Source: Bacteroidia bacterium (GTDB lineage Bacteria > Bacteroidota > Bacteroidia > Bacteroidales > Prolixibacteraceae). From it: 32,020 nt of DNA. Positions 18,101 through 25,345 of the stretch are shown one piece after another. Under the pieces are notes generated by a model. It made no database searches. It was not told the DNA's origin and saw only the letters and a list, made by a program, of their open reading frames with translations. A program made the position numbers and the translations under genes. Position 1 is the first letter of the stretch. Every line of letters begins with the position of its first letter. The stretch is from contig JAPLDT010000066.1 in assembly GCA_026391315.1 (NCBI GenBank), forward strand, positions 1 through 32,020, given 5' to 3'.

Positions 18101-18534
18101 GTGATTTTACCTTCCGTTTTGAGTTCCAGTTGACACCCGGTGCCAACAATGGTCTTGGTATCCGTGCACCCCTGCAGGGCGATGCGGCATACGTGGGAAT
18201 GGAGCTTCAGATCCTTGACGATGATGCGCCAATATACGCTCAGTTGCAACCTTACCAGTACCATGGTTCTGTTTACGGCGTGATTCCAGCCAAACGCGGA
18301 TCGCTAAAACCTACCGGGGAATGGAACTTTGAAGAGGTAATTGTGAAGGGCAACAATGTCAAAGTGATTCTCAATGGAAACATCATTACTGACGGGGATA
18401 TCGCCGTTGCCAGCCGCAACGGAACCCTCGATCACAAAGAACATCCCGGGTTGCTGCGCACTACCGGGCATATCGGCTTCCTCGGACATGGATCTGTTGT
18501 GAAATTCAAAAATATCAGGGTAAAAGAGCAGTAG
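15154..18534 (+). CDS. Secreted HEAT-repeat protein with two DUF1080 (3-keto-glycoside hydrolase-like) domains
   Basis: A 1126-residue protein with signal peptide MKKIGLFLMVVSLILAFSSN. Residues about 30-700 are alanine- and leucine-rich helical units typical of HEAT repeats (for example DPSEEVRIEAINAISNIRVP and STKEQIVAVQLSLIHAASAL). Two concanavalin-like DUF1080 domains follow, beginning FNGKDLTGWKG at about 729 and FNGINFDGWTG at about 941. Each has the family's RDFTFRFEF/FEMIVDWRI strand, GIYLRG or GLGIRA, and a late GTLDHKEHPG/HGTDLAFRDI strand. DUF1080 proteins are associated with 3-keto-disaccharide hydrolysis together with Gfo/Idh/MocA dehydrogenases; the preceding gene is one, 166 bases away. 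The HEAT part may dock a partner or the surface. The double catalytic-type domain is uncommon and could mean one active and one binding copy. Confidence 0.9.
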   Translation: MKKIGLFLMVVSLILAFSSNGRGQINRTINTKVADALAQVPTKDDVRLNVLMSEVAEMKEEGFALFAAKIIPPGTGDDVAARFVVASLSKYVSQFGKEADKRMVENGLLKAVQGSSDKDVQSFYLTQLYFVATDQSVATLSQFLTDEKLCDAAVKVLLAVATPSAGDAMLKKLEGSQGIAALALAKAVGQMKMEAANPILIKKMGGADAKLQRVILVAIAQIASKESFAFLSDKAAKAKYMYEPTGIVSSLVTYAGRLGASGNLTLCDKVVTTLLTNCKEKSQLQYRSAALAVKAKYWGVEAQPLLLKEFDNADKAYRAGVMNLAAASSDVAVTRQWIAKSKTVTGEKRAEIVEMLGRKGCKDPMATFESLLSDPSEEVRIEAINAISNIRVPAATTALEDHLIKGLDAVATAKALSRMLDGKHIDRLAQSLDGAPKAAKVEIIKLIGAKAGNWNFDKMVGLTANKDQDISAAAYTALKNLSNEENIPVLLDLLKKASTKEQIVAVQLSLIHAASALDKEETGKFVAELSKMNDPGRTLEIFSKLGGRDALKQVIDAFGSSDQAVKETAFNALLKWSNADATDALYKICAANPDYQARAFKGFISLVATPAVPEDQKLLQYRKLMPLAQTDEQKLMVIDRLGDVKTFSALIYAANFLDDKALQSDAANSVIQIALPGSGKTVGLTGEIVKAALSKSAGLLKGAESDYDKEKVKKYLASMPDEKGYVTMFNGKDLTGWKGLVGNPVTRAKMTEKELASKQVEANAKAAKLWSVKDNSIVFSGSGDNLCSEKQYGDFEMIVDWRITKKGDSGIYLRGSPQVQIWDTSRVEVGAQVGSGGLYNNAKFRSTPLKVADNPIGEWNHFYIKMVGEKVTVTLNGVLVVDQVPLENYWDRSIPIFPKDAIELQAHGTDLAFRDIYVNEINDNNYVLSAEEQKEGFVPLFNGINFDGWTGNTVDYEVKNGEIVLNIDNGPSHGNLFTQGEYRDFTFRFEFQLTPGANNGLGIRAPLQGDAAYVGMELQILDDDAPIYAQLQPYQYHGSVYGVIPAKRGSLKPTGEWNFEEVIVKGNNVKVILNGNIITDGDIAVASRNGTLDHKEHPGLLRTTGHIGFLGHGSVVKFKNIRVKEQ

Positions 18535-18540
18535 AAATAA

Positions 18541-18575
18541 TGTGGAAATTGGGAAATGTGAAAATGTGGAAATAA
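18541..18575. repeat. TGTGGAAA family repeat, left half-element
   Basis: GTGGAAATTGGGAAATGTGA and continuing words match the left arm of the copies at 6230 and 7441. It starts just after the stop codon of the HEAT/DUF1080 gene. The complementary right arm is not adjacent but 200 bases away at 18777-18808, with a terminator and promoter between. Confidence 0.8.
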
Positions 18576-18643
18576 GCGCTGCTTGACAGAGAGTGGTTAT
18601 TGCCGCCACAGATTCATTTATAACCGGTGTAATATGATATTTG

Positions 18644-18690
18644 AACCCGGGGACGAAGCAGTGCTGATCCCCGGGTTTTTATTTTTATTT
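18644..18690 (+). terminator. Rho-independent terminator after the HEAT/DUF1080 gene
   Basis: A perfect 10-bp GC-rich stem (AACCCGGGGA at 18644-18653 with TCCCCGGGTT at 18668-18677), a 14-base loop and a run of T residues directly after. It lies about 110 bases beyond the stop codon and ends the sugar-related unit before argS. Confidence 0.9.
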
Positions 18691-18756
18691 AATGTACTAT
18701 TCACGATAAAATTGAACTATCCCCCATTTTTACCCATCTATTTCAGTCAGATATAG

Positions 18757-18764
18757 TAAATTTG
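18757..18764 (+). promoter_or_regulatory. Putative argS -7 box (TAAATTTG)
   Basis: An exact match to TAnnTTTG, located downstream of the strong terminator and 53 bases upstream of the argS ATG. A -33 element is not obvious. Position between terminator and gene supports it as the argS promoter. Confidence 0.5.
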
Positions 18765-18776
18765 CGGAGTTCATAA

Positions 18777-18808
18777 TTTCCACATTTCCACATTTTCACA
18801 TTTTCAAA
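18777..18808. repeat. TGTGGAAA family repeat, right half-element in argS leader
   Basis: ATTTCCACATTTCCACATTT and continuation are the reverse complement of the block at 18541-18575. It lies in the probable argS 5' leader, ending 9 bases before the ATG at 18818, the same placement as copy 1 before the TPR gene. Confidence 0.8.
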
Positions 18809-18817
18809 TTGTCGTTG

Positions 18818-20608
18818 ATGAACATAGAACTTATTATAAAAGACCAGGTTGCAGTGGCAATCAATTCCCTTTACGGACAACAGGTTGACCCTGCTCAGGT
18901 TCAGGTACAGCTTACCAGGAGTGAGTTTGAAGGCGACCAGACCGTAATGGTTTTTCCATTTCTGAGAACTTCGAAAAAGTCACCGGAAGTGACAGGCCAG
19001 GAGATCGGCGAATACCTTGTCGCCAATGTGACAGAAGTATCGAAATTCAATGTGGTCAAGGGTTTCCTAAACCTGGTGATTGACAATACATTCTGGATTG
19101 ACAGGCTCAACGAAGCAATTCCTGATGACCGATTCGGATTCATTCCTGAGACTGACCAATCTGAGCTGGTCATGATCGAATATTCCTCCCCCAACACCAA
19201 CAAACCCCTGCATCTCGGCCATATCCGCAACAACCTGCTTGGATTTTCCCTGGCAGAGGTGATGAAGGCCAATGGCTACAAAGTAGTGAAAACCAATATT
19301 GTCAACGACCGAGGTGTCCATATCTGCAAATCGATGGTGGCCTGGCTGAAGTTTGGCAACGGCGAAACCCCTGAAACCAATGGAAAAAAGGGCGATCATC
19401 TGGTAGGGGAGTACTATGTCAAGTTCGATCAACTGTACAAAAGTGAGATTGCCGAACTGATGGCTGACGGCAGAACCGAAGAGCAAGCAAAGGAGGAGGC
19501 TCCCTGCATCGTGGAGATCCGTGAGATGCTGATCAAATGGGAGGCCAACGATCCGGAGGTCCGCCAATTGTGGAGAACGATGAATGGCTGGGTGTATGCC
19601 GGTTTCGATGAGACATACAAGACCCTTGGTGTTGACTTCGATAAGATCTATTACGAATCGGATACCTATACCATTGGTCGCGATGAAGTGTTGCGCGGTG
19701 TCAAGGAGGGTATCTTCCAGCAGGAAAGCGACGGTTCTGTTTGGGCTAACCTCGAGAAAGAGGGACTCGACAAAAAGATCCTGCTCCGTTCGGATGGTAC
19801 TTCCGTGTACATCACACAGGATATCGGAACAGCTCAGCTGCGCTACCGTGATTATCCAATCGATCACATGATCTATGTTGTTGGTAACGAGCAAATCTAC
19901 CATTTTCAGGTACTTTCGCTGCTGCTTGACAAACTTGGCTATAAGTGGGGAAGTGACCTCTATCACTTTTCATACGGGATGGTGGAGCTGCCCAATGGCC
20001 GGATGAAATCGCGCGAAGGTACTGTGGTGGATGCCGATGACCTGGTAGCCGGGATGATCGACGTAGCACGTTCCGTCTCCATGGAGTTGGGCAAACTCGA
20101 GGGTTACAGTGAAGCAGAAAAAGAGCACATTTACCATATTGTGGCTTTGGGTGCGCTGAAATACTTCATTCTGAAAGTCGATCCAAAGAAGACAATGACC
20201 TTCAATCCGGAAGAGTCGATCGACTTCAACGGCAATACCGGACCGTTTATCCAGTACACTTATGCCCGGATTCAGAGCATCCTGCGAAAAGCAAAAGAAA
20301 CGGCAATTGCCATACCGCTAAAGGCAGAAACAACCTCACTCAACGACAAGGAGCGCAGTCTGCTGAAGATCATTTCTCTTTTCCCTGAAGTGGTAAAAGA
20401 GGCCGGGAAGGGGCATAGTCCGGCTGTTGTGGCCAATTACGTCTACGACCTGGTGAAAGAGTTCAACTCCTTCTACCACGACTATTCCATTCTAAACGAA
20501 CCCGATCTGTCCATTCGTGACTTCAGGCTGGTTGTCGCCCAAACGGTTGGCAAGATAATTAAGAACGGATTTTCGTTACTTGGGATAGAGGTGCCGGAGC
20601 GAATGTAA
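18818..20608 (+). CDS. argS: Arginyl-tRNA synthetase
   Basis: A 596-residue class I aminoacyl-tRNA synthetase charging tRNA-Arg. The ArgRS-specific N-terminal additive domain (residues 1-105) precedes the HIGH-type motif in SSPNTNKPLHLGHIRNN (about 123-139). The KMSKS-type loop is GRMKSREGTVVDADDLV, of the normal ArgRS form, and the DALR anticodon-binding domain ends the protein (YTYARIQSILRKA to LLGIEVPERM). The ATG at 18818 is preferred to an in-frame TTG at 18809, which lies in the repeat-derived leader. A terminator and a promoter-like box lie upstream, so it is a separate unit. Confidence 0.97.
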   Translation: MNIELIIKDQVAVAINSLYGQQVDPAQVQVQLTRSEFEGDQTVMVFPFLRTSKKSPEVTGQEIGEYLVANVTEVSKFNVVKGFLNLVIDNTFWIDRLNEAIPDDRFGFIPETDQSELVMIEYSSPNTNKPLHLGHIRNNLLGFSLAEVMKANGYKVVKTNIVNDRGVHICKSMVAWLKFGNGETPETNGKKGDHLVGEYYVKFDQLYKSEIAELMADGRTEEQAKEEAPCIVEIREMLIKWEANDPEVRQLWRTMNGWVYAGFDETYKTLGVDFDKIYYESDTYTIGRDEVLRGVKEGIFQQESDGSVWANLEKEGLDKKILLRSDGTSVYITQDIGTAQLRYRDYPIDHMIYVVGNEQIYHFQVLSLLLDKLGYKWGSDLYHFSYGMVELPNGRMKSREGTVVDADDLVAGMIDVARSVSMELGKLEGYSEAEKEHIYHIVALGALKYFILKVDPKKTMTFNPEESIDFNGNTGPFIQYTYARIQSILRKAKETAIAIPLKAETTSLNDKERSLLKIISLFPEVVKEAGKGHSPAVVANYVYDLVKEFNSFYHDYSILNEPDLSIRDFRLVVAQTVGKIIKNGFSLLGIEVPERM

Positions 20609-20612
20609 GGTC

Positions 20613-21962
20613 TTAGTGGCCTTCTTTATTTTTTTGCTTTTCGGAGTGGACTCTTGATTTATTTTCAAGTAATTCGCCTACCAAAATCAGTTTTTCACCT
20701 TCGCCCGACAAACCGGTCAGTTTGACGGTTTGAATACTGTTTTTCTGAATCTCTTTGGCTTGAAATTCAACCGGAACATACAAATCGCCATAACCGTATG
20801 CTTTGTTTTTTGTGATTTTCTCCACCAATACATTCTGGGTTTTCCCGATCAGGGTTTGGTAGTACCTGTACTTATTCTCAACGGAAAGCTGACGGATCTG
20901 GGCAGACCGTTCAGTCTTGATTTTTTCAGAAATATGATTTTCCAGTTTTTCGGCGCGTGTACCTGTCCGTATTGAATATTTGAAAGTGTGCACATGGCTG
21001 AAGCCGAATTCCTCAACAGCTTCGAGTGTTTGCTGAAAATCTTCTTCTGTTTCACCGGGAAAACCAACAATAATATCGGTAGTGAAATTAAATTCGGGAT
21101 AAACTGAACGGAACTGTTGGATTGTTTTTCGGAATTGCCCTGCATCATACATCCTGCGCATCCGGAGCAGTGTTTTTTCTGAACCGCTTTGTAGACAGAG
21201 GTGAAGATGAGGCATAAGCTTTGGATGCGAAAACAGTTCAACAAAACCATCGCCAAAGCCATCAGGTTCGAGGGATGAAATTCGCACTCTGAAATCGCCC
21301 GGTACATCCAGAATCCGGGCCAATAAATCTTCGAAGCGAGCTTCCCCGTCTTCGTAACGGCCAATGTTAACTCCGGTGATCACAATTTCCCTGAATCCGT
21401 TTTCAATGGTTTTACGCACATTTTCCAGTACATCAGCCACAGGACGAGAGACAGCCCTGCCCCGAACCATCGGGATGATGCAGAATGTACAGAAATTGTC
21501 GCAGCCATCCTGAATTTTTACGGCGCTTCGGGTGTGAAGGCTTTTCCGGACAGGTTCGTAACTGAAAACATCCTGGGGCAACTGGTTGGGATGAATGATT
21601 TCACCCGAAAAATGGGCTTCGACCAGTGAAAGAATAGAGCTTTTCCGATTGTTCTCGACGACAAAGGTGATGTTCTCCTGGCTTTCGAGTTTTTCTTTGA
21701 AATTATTGGCCATGCAACCCGTTACCACCACCACGGCATTTTTGTTTTTACGGGCGGCCTGGCTAATCACGGTCCTGGATTTCTGGTCGCTCTGGTTGGT
21801 CACCGTGCAGGTATTGACAACCACCACATCGGGCGATTCGTCAAATCCGACCAGTTGGTACCCTGCTTCATCAAAATTGGTAACCAGCGCATCGGTTTCG
21901 TATTGATTGAGCCGACAGCCGAGTGTTTTAAAAGCTACTTTCTTTTTATCGTTTATAACCAC
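20613..21962 (-). CDS. mtaB: tRNA t6A37 methylthiotransferase MtaB
   Basis: A 449-residue radical-SAM methylthiotransferase making ms2t6A at position 37 of tRNAs. The N-terminal MTTase domain supplies C16, C52 and C83 for the auxiliary cluster (TLGCRLNQYE, NTCTVTNQSD, TGCMANN). The radical-SAM cluster is C154/C158/C161 in GCDNFCTFC, followed by VRGRAVSR. The CRLNQ form and absence of the MiaB GQNVNSYG motif distinguish it from MiaB, and a TRAM domain closes the protein. There is no ATG in a suitable position; GTG at 21962 is the probable start. It converges with argS, with four bases between the stop codons. Confidence 0.92.
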   Translation of the reverse strand: MVINDKKKVAFKTLGCRLNQYETDALVTNFDEAGYQLVGFDESPDVVVVNTCTVTNQSDQKSRTVISQAARKNKNAVVVVTGCMANNFKEKLESQENITFVVENNRKSSILSLVEAHFSGEIIHPNQLPQDVFSYEPVRKSLHTRSAVKIQDGCDNFCTFCIIPMVRGRAVSRPVADVLENVRKTIENGFREIVITGVNIGRYEDGEARFEDLLARILDVPGDFRVRISSLEPDGFGDGFVELFSHPKLMPHLHLCLQSGSEKTLLRMRRMYDAGQFRKTIQQFRSVYPEFNFTTDIIVGFPGETEEDFQQTLEAVEEFGFSHVHTFKYSIRTGTRAEKLENHISEKIKTERSAQIRQLSVENKYRYYQTLIGKTQNVLVEKITKNKAYGYGDLYVPVEFQAKEIQKNSIQTVKLTGLSGEGEKLILVGELLENKSRVHSEKQKNKEGH

Positions 21963-21980
21963 ATTGTTTTTATTTAATAC

Positions 21981-22289
21981 TGATTATCAACAGATTGCTT
22001 CGTCGTTCCTCCTCGCAATGATAAATTTTATATTTGCTTGATTATCAACAGATTGCTGGTTGTGCAGTTGGATGAGGCGAGGGCTGGATCGTAAAACACG
22101 ATTTGTTGTCAATTTTCACCCAGCCCTCGCCTCATCCAACGCAATCCCTGTGAGAGTCGTCATTGCGACCGCGAGGCACGAGCGGGAAGCAATCTGTTGC
22201 ATTCTCACAACTCAAAATAACCCACCGTCATTGCGACCACTGCCTGTACCGATTTTTCATCGGGAAGAAACGAAGTGTGAAGCAATCTG
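21981..22289. repeat. Cluster of intergenic repeats between mtaB and miaB
   Basis: The 352-bp spacer holds no gene but several repeat types. A 19-base direct repeat (TGATTATCAACAGATTGCT) is at 21981-21999 and 22039-22057. Modules of the form GTCATTGCGA ... GAAGCAATCTG occur at 22158-22199 and 22227-22289 and, inverted, at 21991-22021. Between them, 22067-22087 and 22120-22140 form a perfect 21-bp inverted repeat (GTTGGATGAGGCGAGGGCTG plus one base) enclosing a small ATCGT/ACGAT hairpin. The GTCATTGCGA/GCAATCTG module resembles a dispersed repeat known in many bacterial genomes. Confidence 0.88.
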
Positions 22290-22314
22290 ATGTCCCTTAT
22301 AAAAATACATTCTT

Positions 22315-23667
22315 TTACTGAGACTGTCCAATGTGAACTTCATGCAGCTCGCCACTCATGGAAAAATCAGCAGCTGATGTGATTGTAACATCGACGATTT
22401 TCCCCATCAGGGTATCGTCCCTCCTGTCGAGCCTGACAATCAGTTTTCCTTCGGTCAAGCCTGTTGAAAAGCCGGTCTTGCGGTCGCTTCCATTGATCAG
22501 TACCCTGATTGTTTTTCCGACCAACGACTCATTGTACCGGAGTGAGTGGGTCTTCATCACTTCCGAAAGGCGATGCAGCCGGTCTTTTTTATCGTCTGTG
22601 GCCACCTCATTTTCCCAGCGATAACTGGCAGCTCCCGGACGTGGTGAATACATGGCGATATAAGCCATGTTAAACCTGAATTCTTTCATGGCCTCAACTG
22701 TATTCTGAAATTCAGCTTCGCCTTCGTTGGTAAAACCTACAATGATATCGGTAAAAAGGGTGGCCTGTGGTATTAGTTCGCGAATATCTGATACGATCCT
22801 ACGGTATTTATCCATCGAATGCTGGCGGTTCATTTTGATCAGCACCCGCTCGTCACCGCTTTGCATCGGCAGGTGTATCTGCTTGGCCAGACATGCATAA
22901 GATGCTATCACCTCAATCACCTCGCGGTTCATATCCTGCGGATGGGGTGAGGTGAAATAAACCCAAAATTCCTGACCAGAGGTCTTGCCAAATTCACCGA
23001 TCTGGCGTAGAAGCTCCGCAAAATTTATCTCCTCTCCATCTTTATCGAGTCCGTAGGAGTTGACGTTTTGCCCCAAAAGCGTGATAGATTTGTAACCCTG
23101 ATCTACCAGGTGTCGCACTTCATCCAAAATTTCACTGGATGGCCGTGAAACTTCACGGCCACGGGTATAGGGAACCGCGCAAAAAGTACAGAACTTATCG
23201 CATCCGTTCTGGATGGGTACAAAGGCTTCGTAGGTCGACTGATATTTGGGCTTGATGTGCCACAGTTCCGTGATGTGCTCATTTTTTGGCATCACCGGTT
23301 TGGGTTGTTTCAGTCCGGCAGGAGTGACAATTCCATATTCCCGGATCATATCGGGCAACTGAGCCAATTCGCTCATCTGGAAAATCAGGTCAAAAGTCTT
23401 CAGGAATTTCTCCTTATCCGCAGGTAAAATGCAGCCCGATACGAACGTGAGGAGGTTACGGTTGTTTTTCCATCTGTTCCATTGAGCGATCTTGTTGTAT
23501 ATCTTGTCGATGGGTTTTTGCCTGACAGAACATGCAAGTATGCCGAGTAAATTGGCCTCTTCCTCAATTTCAGTGCGGATATAGCCCATCCCTTCCAGAA
23601 CGGCGCTAACCCGTTCACTGTCCGACAGGTTCATTTGGCAACCAAGGGTAATCAAATGATATTTCAT
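22315..23667 (-). CDS. miaB: tRNA i6A37 methylthiotransferase MiaB
   Basis: A 450-residue radical-SAM methylthiotransferase converting i6A37 to ms2i6A37 in tRNA. The MTTase domain has C10 (LGCQMNLSDSE), C46 (ACSVRQKP) and C79 (SGCI). The radical-SAM cluster is C156/C160/C163 in GCDKFCTFC, followed by YTRGREVSRP. MiaB hallmarks are TLLGQNVNSYG, FTSPHPQDM and LPMQSGDERVLIKMNRQHS. The usual NTCSVR reads LACSVR, a mild divergence outside the cysteine. A TRAM domain is at the C-terminus. It is in the same direction as mtaB but separated by the repeat cluster, so the two tRNA-37 enzymes are neighbours rather than tightly coupled. Confidence 0.88.
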   Translation of the reverse strand: MKYHLITLGCQMNLSDSERVSAVLEGMGYIRTEIEEEANLLGILACSVRQKPIDKIYNKIAQWNRWKNNRNLLTFVSGCILPADKEKFLKTFDLIFQMSELAQLPDMIREYGIVTPAGLKQPKPVMPKNEHITELWHIKPKYQSTYEAFVPIQNGCDKFCTFCAVPYTRGREVSRPSSEILDEVRHLVDQGYKSITLLGQNVNSYGLDKDGEEINFAELLRQIGEFGKTSGQEFWVYFTSPHPQDMNREVIEVIASYACLAKQIHLPMQSGDERVLIKMNRQHSMDKYRRIVSDIRELIPQATLFTDIIVGFTNEGEAEFQNTVEAMKEFRFNMAYIAMYSPRPGAASYRWENEVATDDKKDRLHRLSEVMKTHSLRYNESLVGKTIRVLINGSDRKTGFSTGLTEGKLIVRLDRRDDTLMGKIVDVTITSAADFSMSGELHEVHIGQSQ

Positions 23668-23751
23668 TTTAACAAAATATGTTTTTTAATGGCCACATTA
23701 CATGCATTGTTGCGTTCGTGAAATTAGTCCCCAATTCGTGAAATTTTTTCC

Positions 23752-24474
23752 TTAGAAATATACTTCGCAATGGATCTGATCCCGTTCAAAGCCTTTCTCC
23801 TTCAGTACTTCTATGGCATCAAAAATCATATTGCTGTTTCCGCATAGGTAGAACTGGGTCTCTTTGGCAAAAGTGCAATTTTTTAAATAGCCTGTCAGCC
23901 GTCCCTGGTAATTTCCGCCAGCGTCTTTACTTGTGCACAAAACATAGCGGTCGGCGGCATATTCATCCTTGTCGTAAGCTTCGGTTGATTTTCGGACGCC
24001 ATGGATCAGTGTGTAATCAAGACCAGGATAGCTTCGGATCATGCTGCGGAATGGCGCAATACCAGTTCCACTCGCAATAAATACAAATTTTCCGGTTTCA
24101 GCGGCTTTTGGCCCGATGCCAAACCTTCCGAAAGGGCCATGCACTTCAACCAGGTCGCCAGCTTTCAGCTTACGGAGTCTGGGTGTAAAATAGCCGTTCT
24201 CCACCTCCTTTACCAAAACTTCGAGGTATTCATCGTTTGTACCGCTGTAGACCGAGTACTCCCTGCTTTGATGATTGCCGTGAATCCGTAATGAAATATG
24301 CTGGCCCGCCTTGAACTGGAAGCGGGCCTTTGGTAATTTCAATGAAAATGTCTCGTCTGTTAATTGTCTGATTTCTATTATTTTGTAGAAGCTTTCGTCA
24401 ATTTTCTTGTCATCCTTTATAAAACTCATCCTGCTTGCAATTCCTGGATAATTCGAGTAATCGTTTATTTCCAT
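23752..24474 (-). CDS. Ferredoxin/flavodoxin-NADP reductase-type flavoprotein
   Basis: A 240-residue protein with FNR architecture: an FAD-binding beta-barrel with REYSVYSG (RxYS motif, about residues 70-77), HGPFGRFGIG for the diphosphate, then the NAD(P) domain with FIASGTGIAPFRSMI, YLCGNSNM and the C-terminal aromatic EVYF. It transfers electrons between NAD(P)H and ferredoxin or flavodoxin. A second in-frame ATG at residue 16 (MSFIKDD) may be the true start, because the first 15 residues have no family counterpart that I recognise. It lies 84 bases upstream of miaB on the same strand, possibly feeding electrons to radical-SAM chemistry. Confidence 0.85.
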   Translation of the reverse strand: MEINDYSNYPGIASRMSFIKDDKKIDESFYKIIEIRQLTDETFSLKLPKARFQFKAGQHISLRIHGNHQSREYSVYSGTNDEYLEVLVKEVENGYFTPRLRKLKAGDLVEVHGPFGRFGIGPKAAETGKFVFIASGTGIAPFRSMIRSYPGLDYTLIHGVRKSTEAYDKDEYAADRYVLCTSKDAGGNYQGRLTGYLKNCTFAKETQFYLCGNSNMIFDAIEVLKEKGFERDQIHCEVYF

Positions 24475-24617
24475 CCCTATTTTTAATTTTTTGATATCCT
24501 TTCTATTTACGGGAGAATCCGCATGTTGGTTACCATCATCTGCTTAAAATTCCATTTATATCGATCCGGTGAAACCAAAATCAGCGGAAAATATGGTGGA
24601 GAATTCCCAAAATAGTA

Positions 24618-24625
24618 TAATTTTG
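24618..24625 (+). promoter_or_regulatory. Putative promoter -7 box of tRNA-Gly (TAATTTTG)
   Basis: An exact match to the Bacteroidota consensus TAnnTTTG, 20 bases upstream of the first base of the tRNA, which is a plausible start-point distance. No strong -33 element is seen. Confidence 0.5.
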
Positions 24626-24644
24626 TACCTTCCTTTTAAAAACC

Positions 24645-24717
24645 GCGGAAGTAGCTCAGTCGGTAGAGCATCAGCTTCCCAAGCTGAGGGTCGCGAGTTC
24701 GAATCTCGTTTTCCGCT
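24645..24717 (+). tRNA. tRNA-Gly (anticodon CCC)
   Basis: The cloverleaf is complete. Acceptor GCGGAAG (24645-24651) pairs with TTTCCGC (24710-24716) with one G-U pair. The D-arm is GCTCAGTCGGTAGAGC. The anticodon stem TCAGC/GCTGA encloses TTCCCAA, which gives anticodon CCC. The T-arm is GCGAG TTCGAAT CTCGT. CCA is not encoded. It is the last conserved gene before the AT-rich accessory region, a common site for island insertion. Confidence 0.95.
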
Positions 24718-24721
24718 CAAT

Positions 24722-24762
24722 AAAAAAAAGCGAGTTAGATTTGTTTCTAACTCGCTTTTTTA
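24722..24762. terminator. Bidirectional intrinsic terminator after tRNA-Gly
   Basis: An 11-bp stem (AGCGAGTTAGA at 24729-24739 with TCTAACTCGCT at 24746-24756) has A-residues on its left and T-residues on its right, so it can terminate transcription from both sides. It ends the tRNA on the plus strand and the small lipoprotein gene, whose stop codon overlaps its right edge, on the minus strand. Confidence 0.92.
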
Positions 24763-25128
24763 GAAGGTTGTAAATAATGATTCTTTGCTGTAAGCTGTGC
24801 CGGCATTGTTTGTTGCATAGGCTCTTAAATAGTAAGTGGTGCCTGATGTTAGTCCGGTCAGTTCACTTACGAATGTTCCAAGTCCACCGCCATTTAATGT
24901 TTTGCTGTTTGAAATGGTCGGAGAGGGGGATGTACTCCAGCAAACACCACGTTCAGTGATCGGACCTCCAGTATCTGTAGTAATATCACCACCCGATTTT
25001 GCCATGTTTGGCGTTATATCTGTAACAGGATTTAGTGCGACTACAGGTAACACTATGGGAATCGCACTCTTGGTACAGGCCGCCAGACTTAAAACTAATA
25101 TGGTACAAATGGATAAAAGGCTCCTCAT
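24760..25128 (-). CDS. Small lipoprotein with fibronectin-type-III-like segment
   Basis: A 122-residue protein with a lipoprotein signal (MRSLLSICTILVLSLAAC, lipobox LAAC, C18). The rest resembles the Bacteroidota repeats found in surface proteins: ERGVCWSTSPSPTISNSKTL, GTFVSELTGLTSGTTYYLRA and YATNNAGTAYSKE. This pattern is usually a single Fn3-like unit of a longer protein; here only one unit is present. It is therefore either a short surface lipoprotein or the remnant of a longer one. It ends in the bidirectional terminator shared with tRNA-Gly. Confidence 0.75.
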   Translation of the reverse strand: MRSLLSICTILVLSLAACTKSAIPIVLPVVALNPVTDITPNMAKSGGDITTDTGGPITERGVCWSTSPSPTISNSKTLNGGGLGTFVSELTGLTSGTTYYLRAYATNNAGTAYSKESLFTTF

Positions 25129-25345
25129 TTTGTAATCATTTTAAAATTCAAAAGTAAATATTTTGTCCATCAGTAAAACCGAACTTAACATCTTTTATAT
25201 AAATACAATTTTCATTGTAAGTTGAGACAATAATTGCTTTTACTAGATCAATTAAAATAAAGTTCCAATCAATTAATCGATCTGGATTTTCTTTTATCCA
25301 AAGAACTTCTTTACATTTACTGTCCTAGCTTACAAGACGTAAAAA
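25129..25345. other. AT-rich divergent spacer
   Basis: A 217-bp spacer between the divergent lipoprotein and endonuclease-like genes. It is strongly AT-rich and shows a weak TACATTTAC box near 25313, about 30 bases upstream of the plus-strand gene. I see no repeat or RNA gene. Confidence 0.35.

Noticed and set aside
19067-19966. 299-residue minus-strand frame
   Set aside because: It is antisense to argS and arises from codon bias; no family features.
24645-24717. tRNA-Gly as an att site of an integrative element
   Set aside because: No integrase gene and no second copy of the tRNA 3' end was found by eye in the downstream 7 kb.
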